DNA of 64,000 bases from Sphingomonas yabuuchiae (GTDB taxonomy: Bacteria > Pseudomonadota > Alphaproteobacteria > Sphingomonadales > Sphingomonadaceae). The stretch lies in assembly GCF_014199595.1 (NCBI RefSeq), contig NZ_JACHNX010000001.1:496001-560000 (forward strand), given 5' to 3'. The notes beneath the pieces were generated by a model. The model did not search any database, was not told the DNA's origin, and saw nothing but the letters and a program-made list of their open reading frames with translations. Each line of letters opens with the position of its first letter. Position 1 is the stretch's first letter. Position numbers and translations under genes: made by a program. This document shows, one piece after another, positions 50,301 through 58,377 of this stretch.

Positions 50301-51629
50301 GGCGGCTGGGTCAACCGGCTGATGCAGGCGCCCTTGTCGGGCGGCATCCGCTACAACGGTCCCTCGGCGGTGCTGTTCTCCTTTGCGGCGCTTCCCAACC
50401 AGCAATTGAGCGGCCCGATCGCGGTCGCCGCCGATTTCGGCGGACGCGTGTCGTCGCCGCAGCTCAACGGCCTGATCCGCGCCGACAACCTGACCTATGA
50501 CAATGAGGCATACGGCACCCGCCTGACCAACATGCAGCTGGCGGGCCGCTTCAACAACGACCGGCTGGAGATCACCCGGTTGCAGGCCAAGGCAGGCGAG
50601 GGGACGATCCAGGCGCAGGGCTCGATCGGCCTTGCGGCGGACAGCGGCTATCCCGTCGACATCCGCGCGCAGCTCAACAACGCGCGGCTGGCCGACAGCG
50701 ATGCGTTGGCAGCGACGACCAGCGGCACGATCCGCCTGACTCACAACCGCGACGGCGGCCTGATCCGGGGCGACCTGACCGTGCCGAACGCCCGCTATCA
50801 GATCATCCGTCAGGGCCAGGCCGAGGTGCCCGAGCTGACCGGCGTGCGCCGGCGCAGCGAGATTCGGACCCCGCGTCCGACCGACCGGCCCGCGCCCGCC
50901 GCGCCGCCGGGGCTGTTCCGCCTCGACCTGCGGGTGCGGGCGGACAACCAGCTGTTCGTCTCCGGCATGGGGCTGGAGTCCGAATGGGAGATGGACCTGC
51001 GTATTGGCGGCACCAGTGCGGCGCCGACGATCAATGGCGGGCTCGACCTGGTACGCGGCACCTACAGCTTTGCGGGCAAGCGGTTCGAGGTGAATCGCGG
51101 CACGATCCGCTTCCGTGGCGGCGCGCTGACCGATCCGGACATCAACATCCAGGCGACGACGACGACGGACGGCATCACCGCGGTCATCAACGTCACCGGC
51201 ACCGGCCAGCGTCCGCAGATCAGCTTCACCTCGACGCCGACCCTGCCACAGGACGAAGTGCTCAGCCGGTTGCTGTTCGGGACCAACCCCGAGAATCTGT
51301 CCGCGACCGAGGCGATCCAGCTGGCCGCCGCGCTCAATTCGCTGCGCGGGTCGGGCGGCGGCGGGCTGAACCCGCTGGGCAAGCTGCGCTCGGCGACCGG
51401 GTTCGACCGGCTGCGCGTGCTGGGTGCCGACGAGGCGACCGGCCGGGGCACCAGCCTGGCGGCGGGCAAATACATCACCGACAATATCTATGTGGAGATC
51501 GTCACCGATGCGCGCGGCTTCACCGCCACCCAGTTACAGATCGCGCTGACCCGTACGCTCAGCCTGCTGACCCAAACCGGCTCGTTCGGCGGATCGGCGG
51601 CGAGCCTGCGCTACTCGCGGGATTTCTGA
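47397..51629 (+). CDS. tamB: TamB inner-membrane AsmA-like translocation protein
   Basis: ATG 47397 lies in the tamA stop. The 1410-residue protein has one N-terminal TM (VLKWIGIAILGLILLVGAIL), a very long beta-rich AsmA/bridge-like repeat region and the TamB/DUF490 C-terminal domain (GTYSFAGKRFEVNRGTIRFR, GTGQRPQISFTSTPTLPQDE, VLSRLLFGTNPENLSATEAI, TQTGSFGGSAASLRYSRDF). TamB spans the periplasm, pairs with TamA and helps lipid transport and outer-membrane protein assembly. The 1026-codon open frame on the opposite strand is a shadow. Confidence 0.93.
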   Translation: MADEQTMAAEPVNETVIVRRPLWQRVLKWIGIAILGLILLVGAILLGINTDPGRRFVADQLGGYTTASGLNIKVGRIEGSLYGRMNLVDLRVSDPKGVFLSSPRLAVDWRPFAYTKNHVDVRSLTADLVTLARRPELKPTPSDPNAPLLPDLDIDVNRLAIKRFVIGAPVTGQRHILAIDGKVHIADRRAQVTASADALRGPGIAGGDRLRLVLDAVPDADRLAVDVKLTAPTGGVVASMAGLKAPMTVTVDGRGGWKAWQGRAIATLGGGELANLNATARDGHIEVRGVTRPGLYLEGPVERLTAPVLQVAIDTTLNERRADTRMKLRSSALLVDAGGLIDLAKSQFGNFAVDAKLLTPGAIAPNLTGRDVLARVVLNGAFATPTVDYKLRAAALGFGETSVQNLYAEGLAKVNADRILVPVKARAKRIAGLNAAVGGLTTNVAIQGDFAIAMPNILSDNLRIRSDNIDATAVVVANLNTGRYTGALKGRVNNYRVESIGIINLTTDANLVATPGGFGMKGRVVARTSQIFNEGARNFLGGNAIVRADVEYSPQGIVTFSGLRLAAPQFRVTRGSGRYNPANGALAVEADAYSNQYGPITARVTGSQTNPVIVLRAARPGVGVGLANLQARVVGQNGAYAVNASGDTNYGPFTANVLVSTGRQLAVDIRSLVFAGINTTGRLVQTAAGPFAGTLQFAGQGINGRAQLSDQGGNQRADIAARAYNARVPGMVDFTIGRAIVNASVVMLPGAPQIVADAQLADTRYGEVVIQSARAKVNYTGGRGTAQAVLTGSSSIPFNIALNAQLAPNNYLVAAKGQANGINFRTASPARIQNVKGEWQVTPTRIDFGRGSVLVAGSYGNGLKVQARLDKLQLSILDAFVPNLGISGEASGALDFAQARDASFPAAEARLTVANFRRTGLAAVSESVDIVFAGRLVPDGGEARALIRRGQTVVGRMVANLRPLPPGNGGWVNRLMQAPLSGGIRYNGPSAVLFSFAALPNQQLSGPIAVAADFGGRVSSPQLNGLIRADNLTYDNEAYGTRLTNMQLAGRFNNDRLEITRLQAKAGEGTIQAQGSIGLAADSGYPVDIRAQLNNARLADSDALAATTSGTIRLTHNRDGGLIRGDLTVPNARYQIIRQGQAEVPELTGVRRRSEIRTPRPTDRPAPAAPPGLFRLDLRVRADNQLFVSGMGLESEWEMDLRIGGTSAAPTINGGLDLVRGTYSFAGKRFEVNRGTIRFRGGALTDPDINIQATTTTDGITAVINVTGTGQRPQISFTSTPTLPQDEVLSRLLFGTNPENLSATEAIQLAAALNSLRGSGGGGLNPLGKLRSATGFDRLRVLGADEATGRGTSLAAGKYITDNIYVEIVTDARGFTATQLQIALTRTLSLLTQTGSFGGSAASLRYSRDF

Positions 51630-51636
51630 GGTAGAA

Positions 51637-51756
51637 AATTCCTCCCCTGCAAGGGGAGGTGGCGCGCATCGCGCGTCGGAGGGGTGTCCTGCTATCGAGA
51701 GGATGACACCCCTCCGTCAGGGCTTCGCCCTGCCACCTCCCCTTGCAGGGGAGGAA
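51637..51756. repeat. GC-rich intergenic inverted repeat, family 2 (copy 2)
   Basis: Same unit as at 36600-36740: outer arms AATTCCTCCCCTGCAAGGGG and CCCCTTGCAGGGGAGGAA, inner arms GGAGGGGTGTCC and GACACCCCTCC, and CAGGG-CTTCG-CCCTGCCACC. It fills the gap between tamB and argE. Confidence 0.75.
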
Positions 51757-51810
51757 GGTGACGTCCCCATCAGGGTTTCATCAAAATGAAACATCCGGCA
51801 GGATGTCAGC

Positions 51811-52980
51811 ATGACCCCGGACCAGCTCTCCGCCCAAGCCACCGCCATCTTGGCCGACCTGATCGCGATCGACACCACGTCGCGCGAATCGAACCTGGCG
51901 CTGATCGACTATGTCGAGCGGCATCTGGGTGGAATCGGCGTCACCGGGCGGCGGGTATTCAACGCCGATGGCAGCAAGGCCAATCTCTACGCCACGGTCG
52001 GCCCGATGGAGCCGGGCGGCGTCGTCCTGTCGGGGCATAGCGACGTGGTGCCGGTCGACGGCCAGCCCTGGACCAGCGATCCCTGGCGGCTGACCCGGCG
52101 CGGCGACCGGCTGTTGGGGCGGGGGACCTGCGACATGAAGGGGTTTCTCGCACTGTCGCTGGCCCTGGCGCCGCATGTCGCGCGGGGCGGCATGGTGCGG
52201 CCGCTGCATCTGGCCATTTCCTATGACGAGGAAGTGGGATGCCTGGGCGCGCCGTCGATGATCGCCGAGATCGCGCGCGAGCTGCCGTCACCCGCCGCCG
52301 TGGTGGTGGGCGAGCCGACCGAGATGGTGGTGGTCAGCGGGCATAAGGGGATCGCGACCTGGAACGTCACGGTCACGGGGCATGAGGCGCATTCCAGCCT
52401 GATCCATCTCGGCGCCTCGGCCAACATGGTGGCGGTGCGGTTGATGCAGCAACTGGCGGACCTCGCCGACCGGCTGGCGGGGGAGGGCGATCCGCATGGG
52501 CCCTTCTGCCCGCATCACGCCACGCTGACCATCGGCCAGATGAACGGCGGTACGGCGGTCAACATCCTGGCGCGCGAGTGCCGCTTCGCCTTCGACCTGC
52601 GCACCCTGCCGGGGCAGGAGCCGGAGGCGATCCTGGCGCCCTTCTTTGCGGCGTGCGAGGCGGCGGATGCGGAACTGCGCATCCGCTTTCCAGAAGCCGG
52701 GGTCCGGGTCGAACGACGGTCACGCACCCCCTCCTTCGCGCCCGAGGCGGATGGTCTTGCGGAGCAACTGGCGCGGCGCTGGGCGGGCGATAACGGCCCG
52801 GCGCGGGCAGTGCCCTATGCGGCGGAGGCCGGGCAGTTTCAGGGGGCGGGTTTCTCGACCGTGATCTGCGGTCCGGGCTCGATCGCACAAGCGCATCAAC
52901 CGGACGAATATATCGAGGTGCAACAGATGGAGCGCGGTGCCGCGTTCATGCTGCGGCTGGCGGATGATCTGATCCGTTAA
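51811..52980 (+). CDS. argE: Acetylornithine deacetylase-like M20 metallopeptidase
   Basis: The 389-residue protein (ATG 51811) has the M20 di-zinc site: VLSGHSDVVPVDGQPWTSDP, LLGRGTCDMKGFLALSLALA, and ISYDEEVGCLGAPSMIAEIA with the catalytic Glu pair. A dimerisation domain follows (VSGHKGIATWNVTVTGHEAH). The C-S-M-K-like DMKGF and overall length match ArgE, which releases ornithine from N-acetylornithine. Substrate could also be another N-acyl amino acid. It stands alone, flanked by repeats. Confidence 0.88.
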   Translation: MTPDQLSAQATAILADLIAIDTTSRESNLALIDYVERHLGGIGVTGRRVFNADGSKANLYATVGPMEPGGVVLSGHSDVVPVDGQPWTSDPWRLTRRGDRLLGRGTCDMKGFLALSLALAPHVARGGMVRPLHLAISYDEEVGCLGAPSMIAEIARELPSPAAVVVGEPTEMVVVSGHKGIATWNVTVTGHEAHSSLIHLGASANMVAVRLMQQLADLADRLAGEGDPHGPFCPHHATLTIGQMNGGTAVNILARECRFAFDLRTLPGQEPEAILAPFFAACEAADAELRIRFPEAGVRVERRSRTPSFAPEADGLAEQLARRWAGDNGPARAVPYAAEAGQFQGAGFSTVICGPGSIAQAHQPDEYIEVQQMERGAAFMLRLADDLIR

Positions 52981-53069
52981 CGGATGCGATCATCACTTGG
53001 GTTAGTCAAAAATCATGAGGCGATCGACGGCGTTAACTCCGCCGCGATCGCCCCATGACTCAACTTGGA

Positions 53070-53123
53070 TTACCAAGGACGCATCGTCTCGCCGTGAATC
53101 AGCGCCAGAATGAACTTCAGCAT
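53070..53123 (-). CDS. Possible 17-residue hydrophobic peptide
   Basis: On the minus strand ATG 53123 is preceded by GAGGGAGAAAACCC, a good ribosome binding site, and encodes MLKFILALIHGETMRPW before TAA. It lies in the 301-bp gap (52981-53281) between argE and the EAL gene, where I see no other gene. A hydrophobic N-terminal half and a clear start make a small membrane peptide or leader possible. No homologue is known to me; it may be chance. Confidence 0.3.
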   Translation of the reverse strand: MLKFILALIHGETMRPW

Positions 53124-53281
53124 GGGTTTTCTCCCTCGAAAGCACCCTTTTGAGTGCCGTGAGATGGTTAATTCGGCATTAACCATTACGCAATGGGTAA
53201 GCGACGAACGGACAAATAGTTGGATTGGCGGGGCTAACGGGGTTAACGCCTTGTTTAATCCCCGACCCTAGTGTCGCGGGC

Positions 53282-54595
53282 GTGAAGAACGGCCCTCCGT
53301 CCGCCGCGCCTGACGCGTCTCCGTCCACCACGGTGCCCGCCGCCGCCCATGGCGATTCCCAGTGGCAATCGCTGGTGCTGATCGGCATCGGCAACTTCAC
53401 CCTGCTGCGCCGCCAACTGGGCCGCACGCTGAGCGCCACGTTGGTCGAGGCGGTTGCCGAACGGGTCGCCCAATATATCCCCGACGCGATTGCCCGACCG
53501 ACGGCCCCCGCCCAGGTCGAGGTCATGGTCCGCGCCGAGGCTCGCGAGACGCTGGATTCGCATCTGGTGACGCTTTCCGAGGTACTGGGACATCCCTTCG
53601 CGCTGCCGGAGGGCGAATGTCGCATCGAACCCGTGCTGGGCGCTGCCGTCGCCGCCGTGCCGCATGACGACGATATCCGCCTGCTTGAAGAGGCGGAGCA
53701 GGCCCTGGCCGATGCGCAGGTCGAGGGGCGATTGGTCGTGCGCGAAATGGCGGTTCCCACCGGACGGCTCGACCGCATCGCGCTGGCGCATGAATTGACC
53801 GGCGCCATCGCCAGGGACGCGCTGTTCGTTGAATATCAGCCCAAGGTGCATGTCCGCCAACAGCGGGTCGCAAGCGTCGAGGCGCTGCTGCGCTGGCGGC
53901 ACCCCAGCTATGGCCTGATCAGCCCGGTCGAGTTCATCCCGGTCGCCGAGGAATCGCGGATCATCGGCCCGCTGACCCTGTGGATCCTGCGTCACGTCAT
54001 CGCCGACCAGCGTCGTCTGGCGGCGGCGGGCCACCCGCTTCGAATCTTCATCAATATCTCGGGCATGTTGCTGGGCGACCCGCATTTCGTGCGCGAGGCC
54101 TGTGCGCTCGTCCTCGACAGCGGCGCATGCATCGGGTTCGAGATCACCGAGACCTCGGTCATTCGCGATCCCGACAGCGCGATGGCCAATCTTCAGGCCT
54201 TTGTCGACATGGGCATCGCGGTGGCCATCGACGATTACGGCGCGGGGCTTTCCTCGCTGTCGTATCTCAAGCAGCTTCCGGCGTGCGAGCTGAAGATCGA
54301 CAAGCTGTTCATCACGCAACTGACCAGCAGCAACCGTGACCCGCTGATCGTGCGCTCGACGATCGATCTGGCCCATGCGCTGGAGATGGAAGTGGTCGCC
54401 GAGGGGGTGGAGACGCCCGCGACGCTGGCGCTGCTCAGCGTCATGGGGTGCGACATGATCCAGGGTTACCTGATCAGTCGCCCGATCGGGCTGGAGGCGC
54501 TGATCCACTTCCTGAACGAACAGGCGCATCAGGCCGTGACGGAACTGGCCCGGCCGACGCCGTTGGCCCGGTTGGTGACCCGTGCGCGCGCTTAG
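53282..54595 (+). CDS. EAL-domain cyclic-di-GMP phosphodiesterase with degenerate GGDEF-like domain
   Basis: GTG 53282 is preferred over TTG 53225 because the upstream codons are AT-rich, intergenic-like sequence; 437 residues. Residues about 20-155 resemble a GGDEF fold without the GGDEF motif. The EAL domain is complete: ASVEALLRWRHPSYGLISPV, FINISGMLLGD, FEITETSVI, IDDYGAGLSSLSYLKQLPAC, LKIDKLFITQL and VVAEGVETPATLALL. All metal-binding and base positions are present, so c-di-GMP hydrolysis is expected. The kinase gene starts within its end (14-bp overlap). Confidence 0.88.
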   Translation: MKNGPPSAAPDASPSTTVPAAAHGDSQWQSLVLIGIGNFTLLRRQLGRTLSATLVEAVAERVAQYIPDAIARPTAPAQVEVMVRAEARETLDSHLVTLSEVLGHPFALPEGECRIEPVLGAAVAAVPHDDDIRLLEEAEQALADAQVEGRLVVREMAVPTGRLDRIALAHELTGAIARDALFVEYQPKVHVRQQRVASVEALLRWRHPSYGLISPVEFIPVAEESRIIGPLTLWILRHVIADQRRLAAAGHPLRIFINISGMLLGDPHFVREACALVLDSGACIGFEITETSVIRDPDSAMANLQAFVDMGIAVAIDDYGAGLSSLSYLKQLPACELKIDKLFITQLTSSNRDPLIVRSTIDLAHALEMEVVAEGVETPATLALLSVMGCDMIQGYLISRPIGLEALIHFLNEQAHQAVTELARPTPLARLVTRARA

Positions 54596-56996
54596 GATCG
54601 CGCTGGTCATTGCCGGATTGCTGGTGGCGGCGGCCGAGGTCCGGGGCCAGAGCAATGCCACCGCCTTTCAGCCCGCCTTCGACCGGGCGGTCGATACGGC
54701 CAAGGCCGAGATGCTGCGCGATCCGGCGCGTGCCATGCAGGAGGCCGAACGGGCACGCCTGCTGGCCCATGGCATCGGCGATCCGGGGCAGCGATCGCTG
54801 GCGCTCGCCACGGCCGACTGGCTGCGTGGCGAGGGGGCCAGCCGCCTCGGGCAGCATGAGGCGGCAAAGGCCGCCATTGCCGGTGCGTTGCGCACGGCCC
54901 GGCAAAGGGCGCCGCAATCCGACCTTTACGGCAATCTCCTGCTGTCCGCCGGGGGGCTGGACACCGATGGCGGCCGGATCGCCGACGCGCTGAGCACCTA
55001 TCAGGCCGCCTATCGCATCTTCCAGCATCTGAACGACATGCGCGGACAGGCGCGGGCGCTGGTCCAGATCGCCAATCTCTATCTCGACGCCAAGGATTAT
55101 GTCTCGGCGTTGCGCTATCTGGAGCAGGCGCGTGCCATCTATCGCGGCGACGACGCGCTGCGCATGGTCATCCTGAACAACCGCTCGGTCACGCTGAGCG
55201 AATTGGGGCGGATCGACGATGCCCTGGACCAGCTTCGCGAAGCGGCGAGCCTGGCTCGCAAGATGGACAGCCCGACATTGCTCGCACAGGTTTGGCGCAA
55301 CATGGCGCGCTCGGAATTGCGCCGGGGCCATGTCGCGGCGGGGGAGGGGGCGATCGCCCGTGCCCGGCGCGCCGACCCGTCCGACCAACGCGCCCTGGAT
55401 GCGATTGCCGCTCAGGCCGCGTTCCAGCGGGGGCGGGCGGCCGATGCGGCGCAGCTGATCGATCATAGCTTTGAAAGCGTCGATCTCACGGAAACCCCGG
55501 TGGCGCAGCGCGATGCGCATCAAAGTGCCTATCGCATCTATCAGGCGGTCGGGCGGACCGCCGATGCACTGCGCCATTTGCAGGCGCTGAAGCGGATCGA
55601 CGACGAATCGACACGGCTCGCGACCTCGACCAACCTCGCCCTGATGGGCGCGCGCTTCGACTTCGCCAATCAGGAGCTGCGCATCGCGCGGATGAAGGCG
55701 GCGGACCTCCAACGGAACATCGCGTTCGAGCGGGCGCAGTTGCGGACCGAGCGGTTCATCCTGATCGGCTCGGTCGCGGGCATCATCGTGGTCTTGGCGC
55801 TGCTCGGCATCTGGCTGGTGACGCTGGGCCGCAGCCGCAACCGCATCCGCGCCGCGCATGGCGAACTGGCCGTGACCAACGACCAGCTGGAAAAGGCGCT
55901 GGCGGTCAAGACCGAGTTCCTGGCGACGACCAGCCACGAGATTCGCACCCCCCTGAACGGCATATTGGGCATGACGCAGGTCATGCTGGCCGATACCGCC
56001 TTGGCCAGCGAACAGCGCGAGCGGGTGGAGGTGATGCACGGCGCCGGACTGACCATGCGTGCGCTGGTCGACGATCTGCTCGACGTCGCCAAGATCGAGC
56101 GCGGCAAGCTGACGCTGGAGCACACGCCCTTCGACCTGGCGATCACGATCCGTGACGCCTCCCGTTTGTTCGAGGGGCAGGCGGCGGCCAAGGCGATCGG
56201 CTTCGCGGTCGATCTGGACGATTGCCCCGCCACGGTGATGGGCGATCCGGCGCGTATCCGGCAGATCGTGTTCAACCTTTTGTCCAATGCCCTGAAATTC
56301 ACCAGCGCCGGGCAGGTCCGACTGGTCGCGCGCCGGGACGCGGGCGGCGTGTCGATCAGCGTCATCGACTCGGGCATCGGCATCCCGCCGCACAAGCTGG
56401 AGGAGATATTCGAGGCATTCCATCAGGCCGATGCCAGCACCACCCGCCAGTTCGGCGGTACCGGGCTGGGGCTGGCGATCTGTCGACGGCTGGCGCGCGC
56501 CATGGGCGGCGACGTGACGGTGGAGAGCGAGCAGGGCCGGGGCTCGCGCTTCCTGCTGACCGTGCCGCTGACCGAGGTCGAGCCTGCGGCCCGGCCGGAG
56601 CGTCCACTGGTCCTGATCCTCGACCGCAATCCGATCCGCCGCGCCATGTGGACGCAATTGTGCGCGCCGCACGCGCAGGTCGCCTTTGCCGCGACCGCCG
56701 GGGAGGCCGCGTGTCGGCTGAGTGACGGCGGCGTCACGCAAATGCTGATCGACGACAGCGCGATCCGCGATGAGGGCGTCATCGCCGCCCTGGCCCGGAT
56801 CGTGACTGCCAGCGACCGCCCGATGCCCGTCCGCCTGTTGTGGCCGGAAACGGAACCGATGGAGGGGAACGAGTTCCTCGATGAGGGATTGATCGAAATC
56901 ATCGTCAAGCCGATCACGGGGGCCGAGCTGATGCGGAAGATGTTCAACACCTCACCGCAAACCGCCGCCCAACCCCTTGTAACGCAAGCGGCATGA
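54582..56996 (+). CDS. TPR-containing hybrid histidine kinase with degenerate receiver
   Basis: GTG 54582 overlaps the EAL gene; 804 residues. There is a signal peptide, then TPR-like repeats (about 60-370) as periplasmic sensor, a TM segment (FILIGSVAGIIVVLALLGIW), a HisKA domain (FLATTSHEIRTPLNGILGMT) and an HATPase domain (IRQIVFNLLSNALKFTSAGQ, DSGIGIPPHKLEEIFEAFHQ, FGGTGLGLAICRRLARAMGG). The C-terminal receiver-like part lacks the double acid of beta-1 (LILDRNPIRR), although DDS and a VKP end remain, so it is degenerate. It probably phosphorylates the receiver encoded 66 bp downstream. Confidence 0.88.
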   Translation: MRALRIALVIAGLLVAAAEVRGQSNATAFQPAFDRAVDTAKAEMLRDPARAMQEAERARLLAHGIGDPGQRSLALATADWLRGEGASRLGQHEAAKAAIAGALRTARQRAPQSDLYGNLLLSAGGLDTDGGRIADALSTYQAAYRIFQHLNDMRGQARALVQIANLYLDAKDYVSALRYLEQARAIYRGDDALRMVILNNRSVTLSELGRIDDALDQLREAASLARKMDSPTLLAQVWRNMARSELRRGHVAAGEGAIARARRADPSDQRALDAIAAQAAFQRGRAADAAQLIDHSFESVDLTETPVAQRDAHQSAYRIYQAVGRTADALRHLQALKRIDDESTRLATSTNLALMGARFDFANQELRIARMKAADLQRNIAFERAQLRTERFILIGSVAGIIVVLALLGIWLVTLGRSRNRIRAAHGELAVTNDQLEKALAVKTEFLATTSHEIRTPLNGILGMTQVMLADTALASEQRERVEVMHGAGLTMRALVDDLLDVAKIERGKLTLEHTPFDLAITIRDASRLFEGQAAAKAIGFAVDLDDCPATVMGDPARIRQIVFNLLSNALKFTSAGQVRLVARRDAGGVSISVIDSGIGIPPHKLEEIFEAFHQADASTTRQFGGTGLGLAICRRLARAMGGDVTVESEQGRGSRFLLTVPLTEVEPAARPERPLVLILDRNPIRRAMWTQLCAPHAQVAFAATAGEAACRLSDGGVTQMLIDDSAIRDEGVIAALARIVTASDRPMPVRLLWPETEPMEGNEFLDEGLIEIIVKPITGAELMRKMFNTSPQTAAQPLVTQAA

Positions 56997-57062
56997 TCGT
57001 TAGGGCGCCATAATGACCGCGATGACATATGCGATCCGGCGGGACGGGCGAAGGGGACGGGG

Positions 57063-57449
57063 ATGAACGTCCTTTTCATCGAGGACGACCGGATGAATCG
57101 CCGCGTCGTGCGCGACATGCTGGACGTGGCGGGCGCGAGCATGGCGGAGGCGGAGAATGCCGAGCTTGGCCTGGAGATGATCGACCGCGATCACTATCAC
57201 ATGATCCTGATCGACCTGCGCATGCCGGGCATGGACGGCATCACCGCCATCCGCCACATCCGCGCGCGGGGCGACCAGAAGGCAGAGGTGCCGATCATCG
57301 TGGTGACCGCCGACAGCGGCGTCGACCTGCGCGAACGCTGCCTGAGCGCGGGGGCCGACGACGTGATCGTGAAGCCGGTCGCGATGGATCAGCTGTTCGA
57401 GGCGATGGGCCGTATCCTGGCGGGGGATCGCGGCGCAATCATCGGCTGA
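57063..57449 (+). CDS. Single-domain response regulator (CheY/DivK-like)
   Basis: The 128-residue product (ATG 57063, GGGGACGGGG upstream) is one receiver domain: acidic pair LFIEDDRMNRRVV, phospho-Asp in ILIDLRMPGMDG, Thr in IIVVTADS and Lys in VIVKPVAMDQLF. No output domain is attached, so it works by protein contact or phosphotransfer. Position after the hybrid kinase with a damaged receiver suggests that this protein is the true phosphoacceptor. EAL, kinase and receiver form one c-di-GMP-linked signalling unit. Confidence 0.92.
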   Translation: MNVLFIEDDRMNRRVVRDMLDVAGASMAEAENAELGLEMIDRDHYHMILIDLRMPGMDGITAIRHIRARGDQKAEVPIIVVTADSGVDLRERCLSAGADDVIVKPVAMDQLFEAMGRILAGDRGAIIG

Positions 57450-58292
57450 TCATTTGCCCGCCTCGGGTTTGGGCTTCAGCGCCTCGGCCAGCGACGCGGT
57501 CGCGCTGCCGCGCTTGGCGGGCACCGGCTGCGACGGGTCGGGTGCCCAGCCGGTCAGGAAGACCAGGTTGAACTGTTCGGCGACGCGGCCATCGGGATCG
57601 GCCATCTCGGCAAAGGCCCCCGCCGCCGCCGCCAGCGCGTCCCGCCCGATCGGACGCCGCTCGGCCAGCAGGTTGCTCGCCCCCATGCCGCGCAGATCGC
57701 CCAGCAGCCGCCCGAAATCGCGGTAGCGCACCGCCAGCGTCTCGATATCCGCGACCGGCAGGGTAAAGCCCGCGCGCATCAACAGGTCGCCCGCCGACCG
57801 TACATCGACCTGCGGATGGAGTCGCGCGACCGGCCGTTCGGCCTCGGCGACGCGCAACGCGGCGCGCAGGAGGGGCAGCGATCCGCCGCCGACGAACGCG
57901 CCCAGGAACAGGCCATCGGGGCGCAGTACCCGGCGGATCAGCGTCAGCGCGCCGGGCAGATCGTCGATCTGGTCGAGCACGCCCGCACTCACCACCAGGT
58001 CGAAACTGCGATCGGCGAAGGGCAGGCGGTCCTCGTCGCCCTGCACGCCCCGCGCGGCGCGGGCAAAGGCGAAGCCGGGGTCCAGCCGCGCCACCCGCGC
58101 CCCCGGCGGGGGTAGGAAGCCGCCGTCGAAACAGCCCAGGTCCAATATGTCGTGGAACGGCCGGGTGACGGCATCCAGCCGCTCGGCAAGCCCGTCGAGC
58201 ATCGCGGCGCGCAGGAAATCATGCTCGGCGAAATCGGGCTGGGCACGGTCGCGGCGCAGGCGGCGGGCGCGACGGTCGAAGATGGTGGACAT
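57450..58292 (-). CDS. BioC/NDUFAF5-like SAM methyltransferase
   Basis: ATG 58292 begins MSTIFDRRARRLRRDRAQPD; 280 residues. The SAM motifs are DILDLGCFDGGFLPPPGARV, DRLPFADRSFDLVVSAGVLD and IRRVLRPDGLFLGAFVGGG. The N-terminal R-x-x-R-R-D-R-A and the GDLRGMGASNLLAERRPIGR segment are typical of the alphaproteobacterial BioC/NDUFAF5-like group. Its substrate may be malonyl-ACP or a protein arginine; this cannot be decided. It faces the response regulator tail to tail with no spacer. Confidence 0.85.
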   Translation of the reverse strand: MSTIFDRRARRLRRDRAQPDFAEHDFLRAAMLDGLAERLDAVTRPFHDILDLGCFDGGFLPPPGARVARLDPGFAFARAARGVQGDEDRLPFADRSFDLVVSAGVLDQIDDLPGALTLIRRVLRPDGLFLGAFVGGGSLPLLRAALRVAEAERPVARLHPQVDVRSAGDLLMRAGFTLPVADIETLAVRYRDFGRLLGDLRGMGASNLLAERRPIGRDALAAAAGAFAEMADPDGRVAEQFNLVFLTGWAPDPSQPVPAKRGSATASLAEALKPKPEAGK

Positions 58293-58377
58293 GCTCACCC
58301 GCGCGCTTGTGCGCGCTCGCGCGATCGGGGACAAGGCACAGCCGATGGGGGCGGGATCGAAACAGACCGGATTTGCG

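Noticed and set aside
47664..50744. 1026-codon open frame on the minus strand inside tamB
   Set aside because: It is the GC-rich antisense shadow of tamB; its sequence is rich in Arg/His/Asp without domain motifs, while the plus frame has the full TamB architecture.
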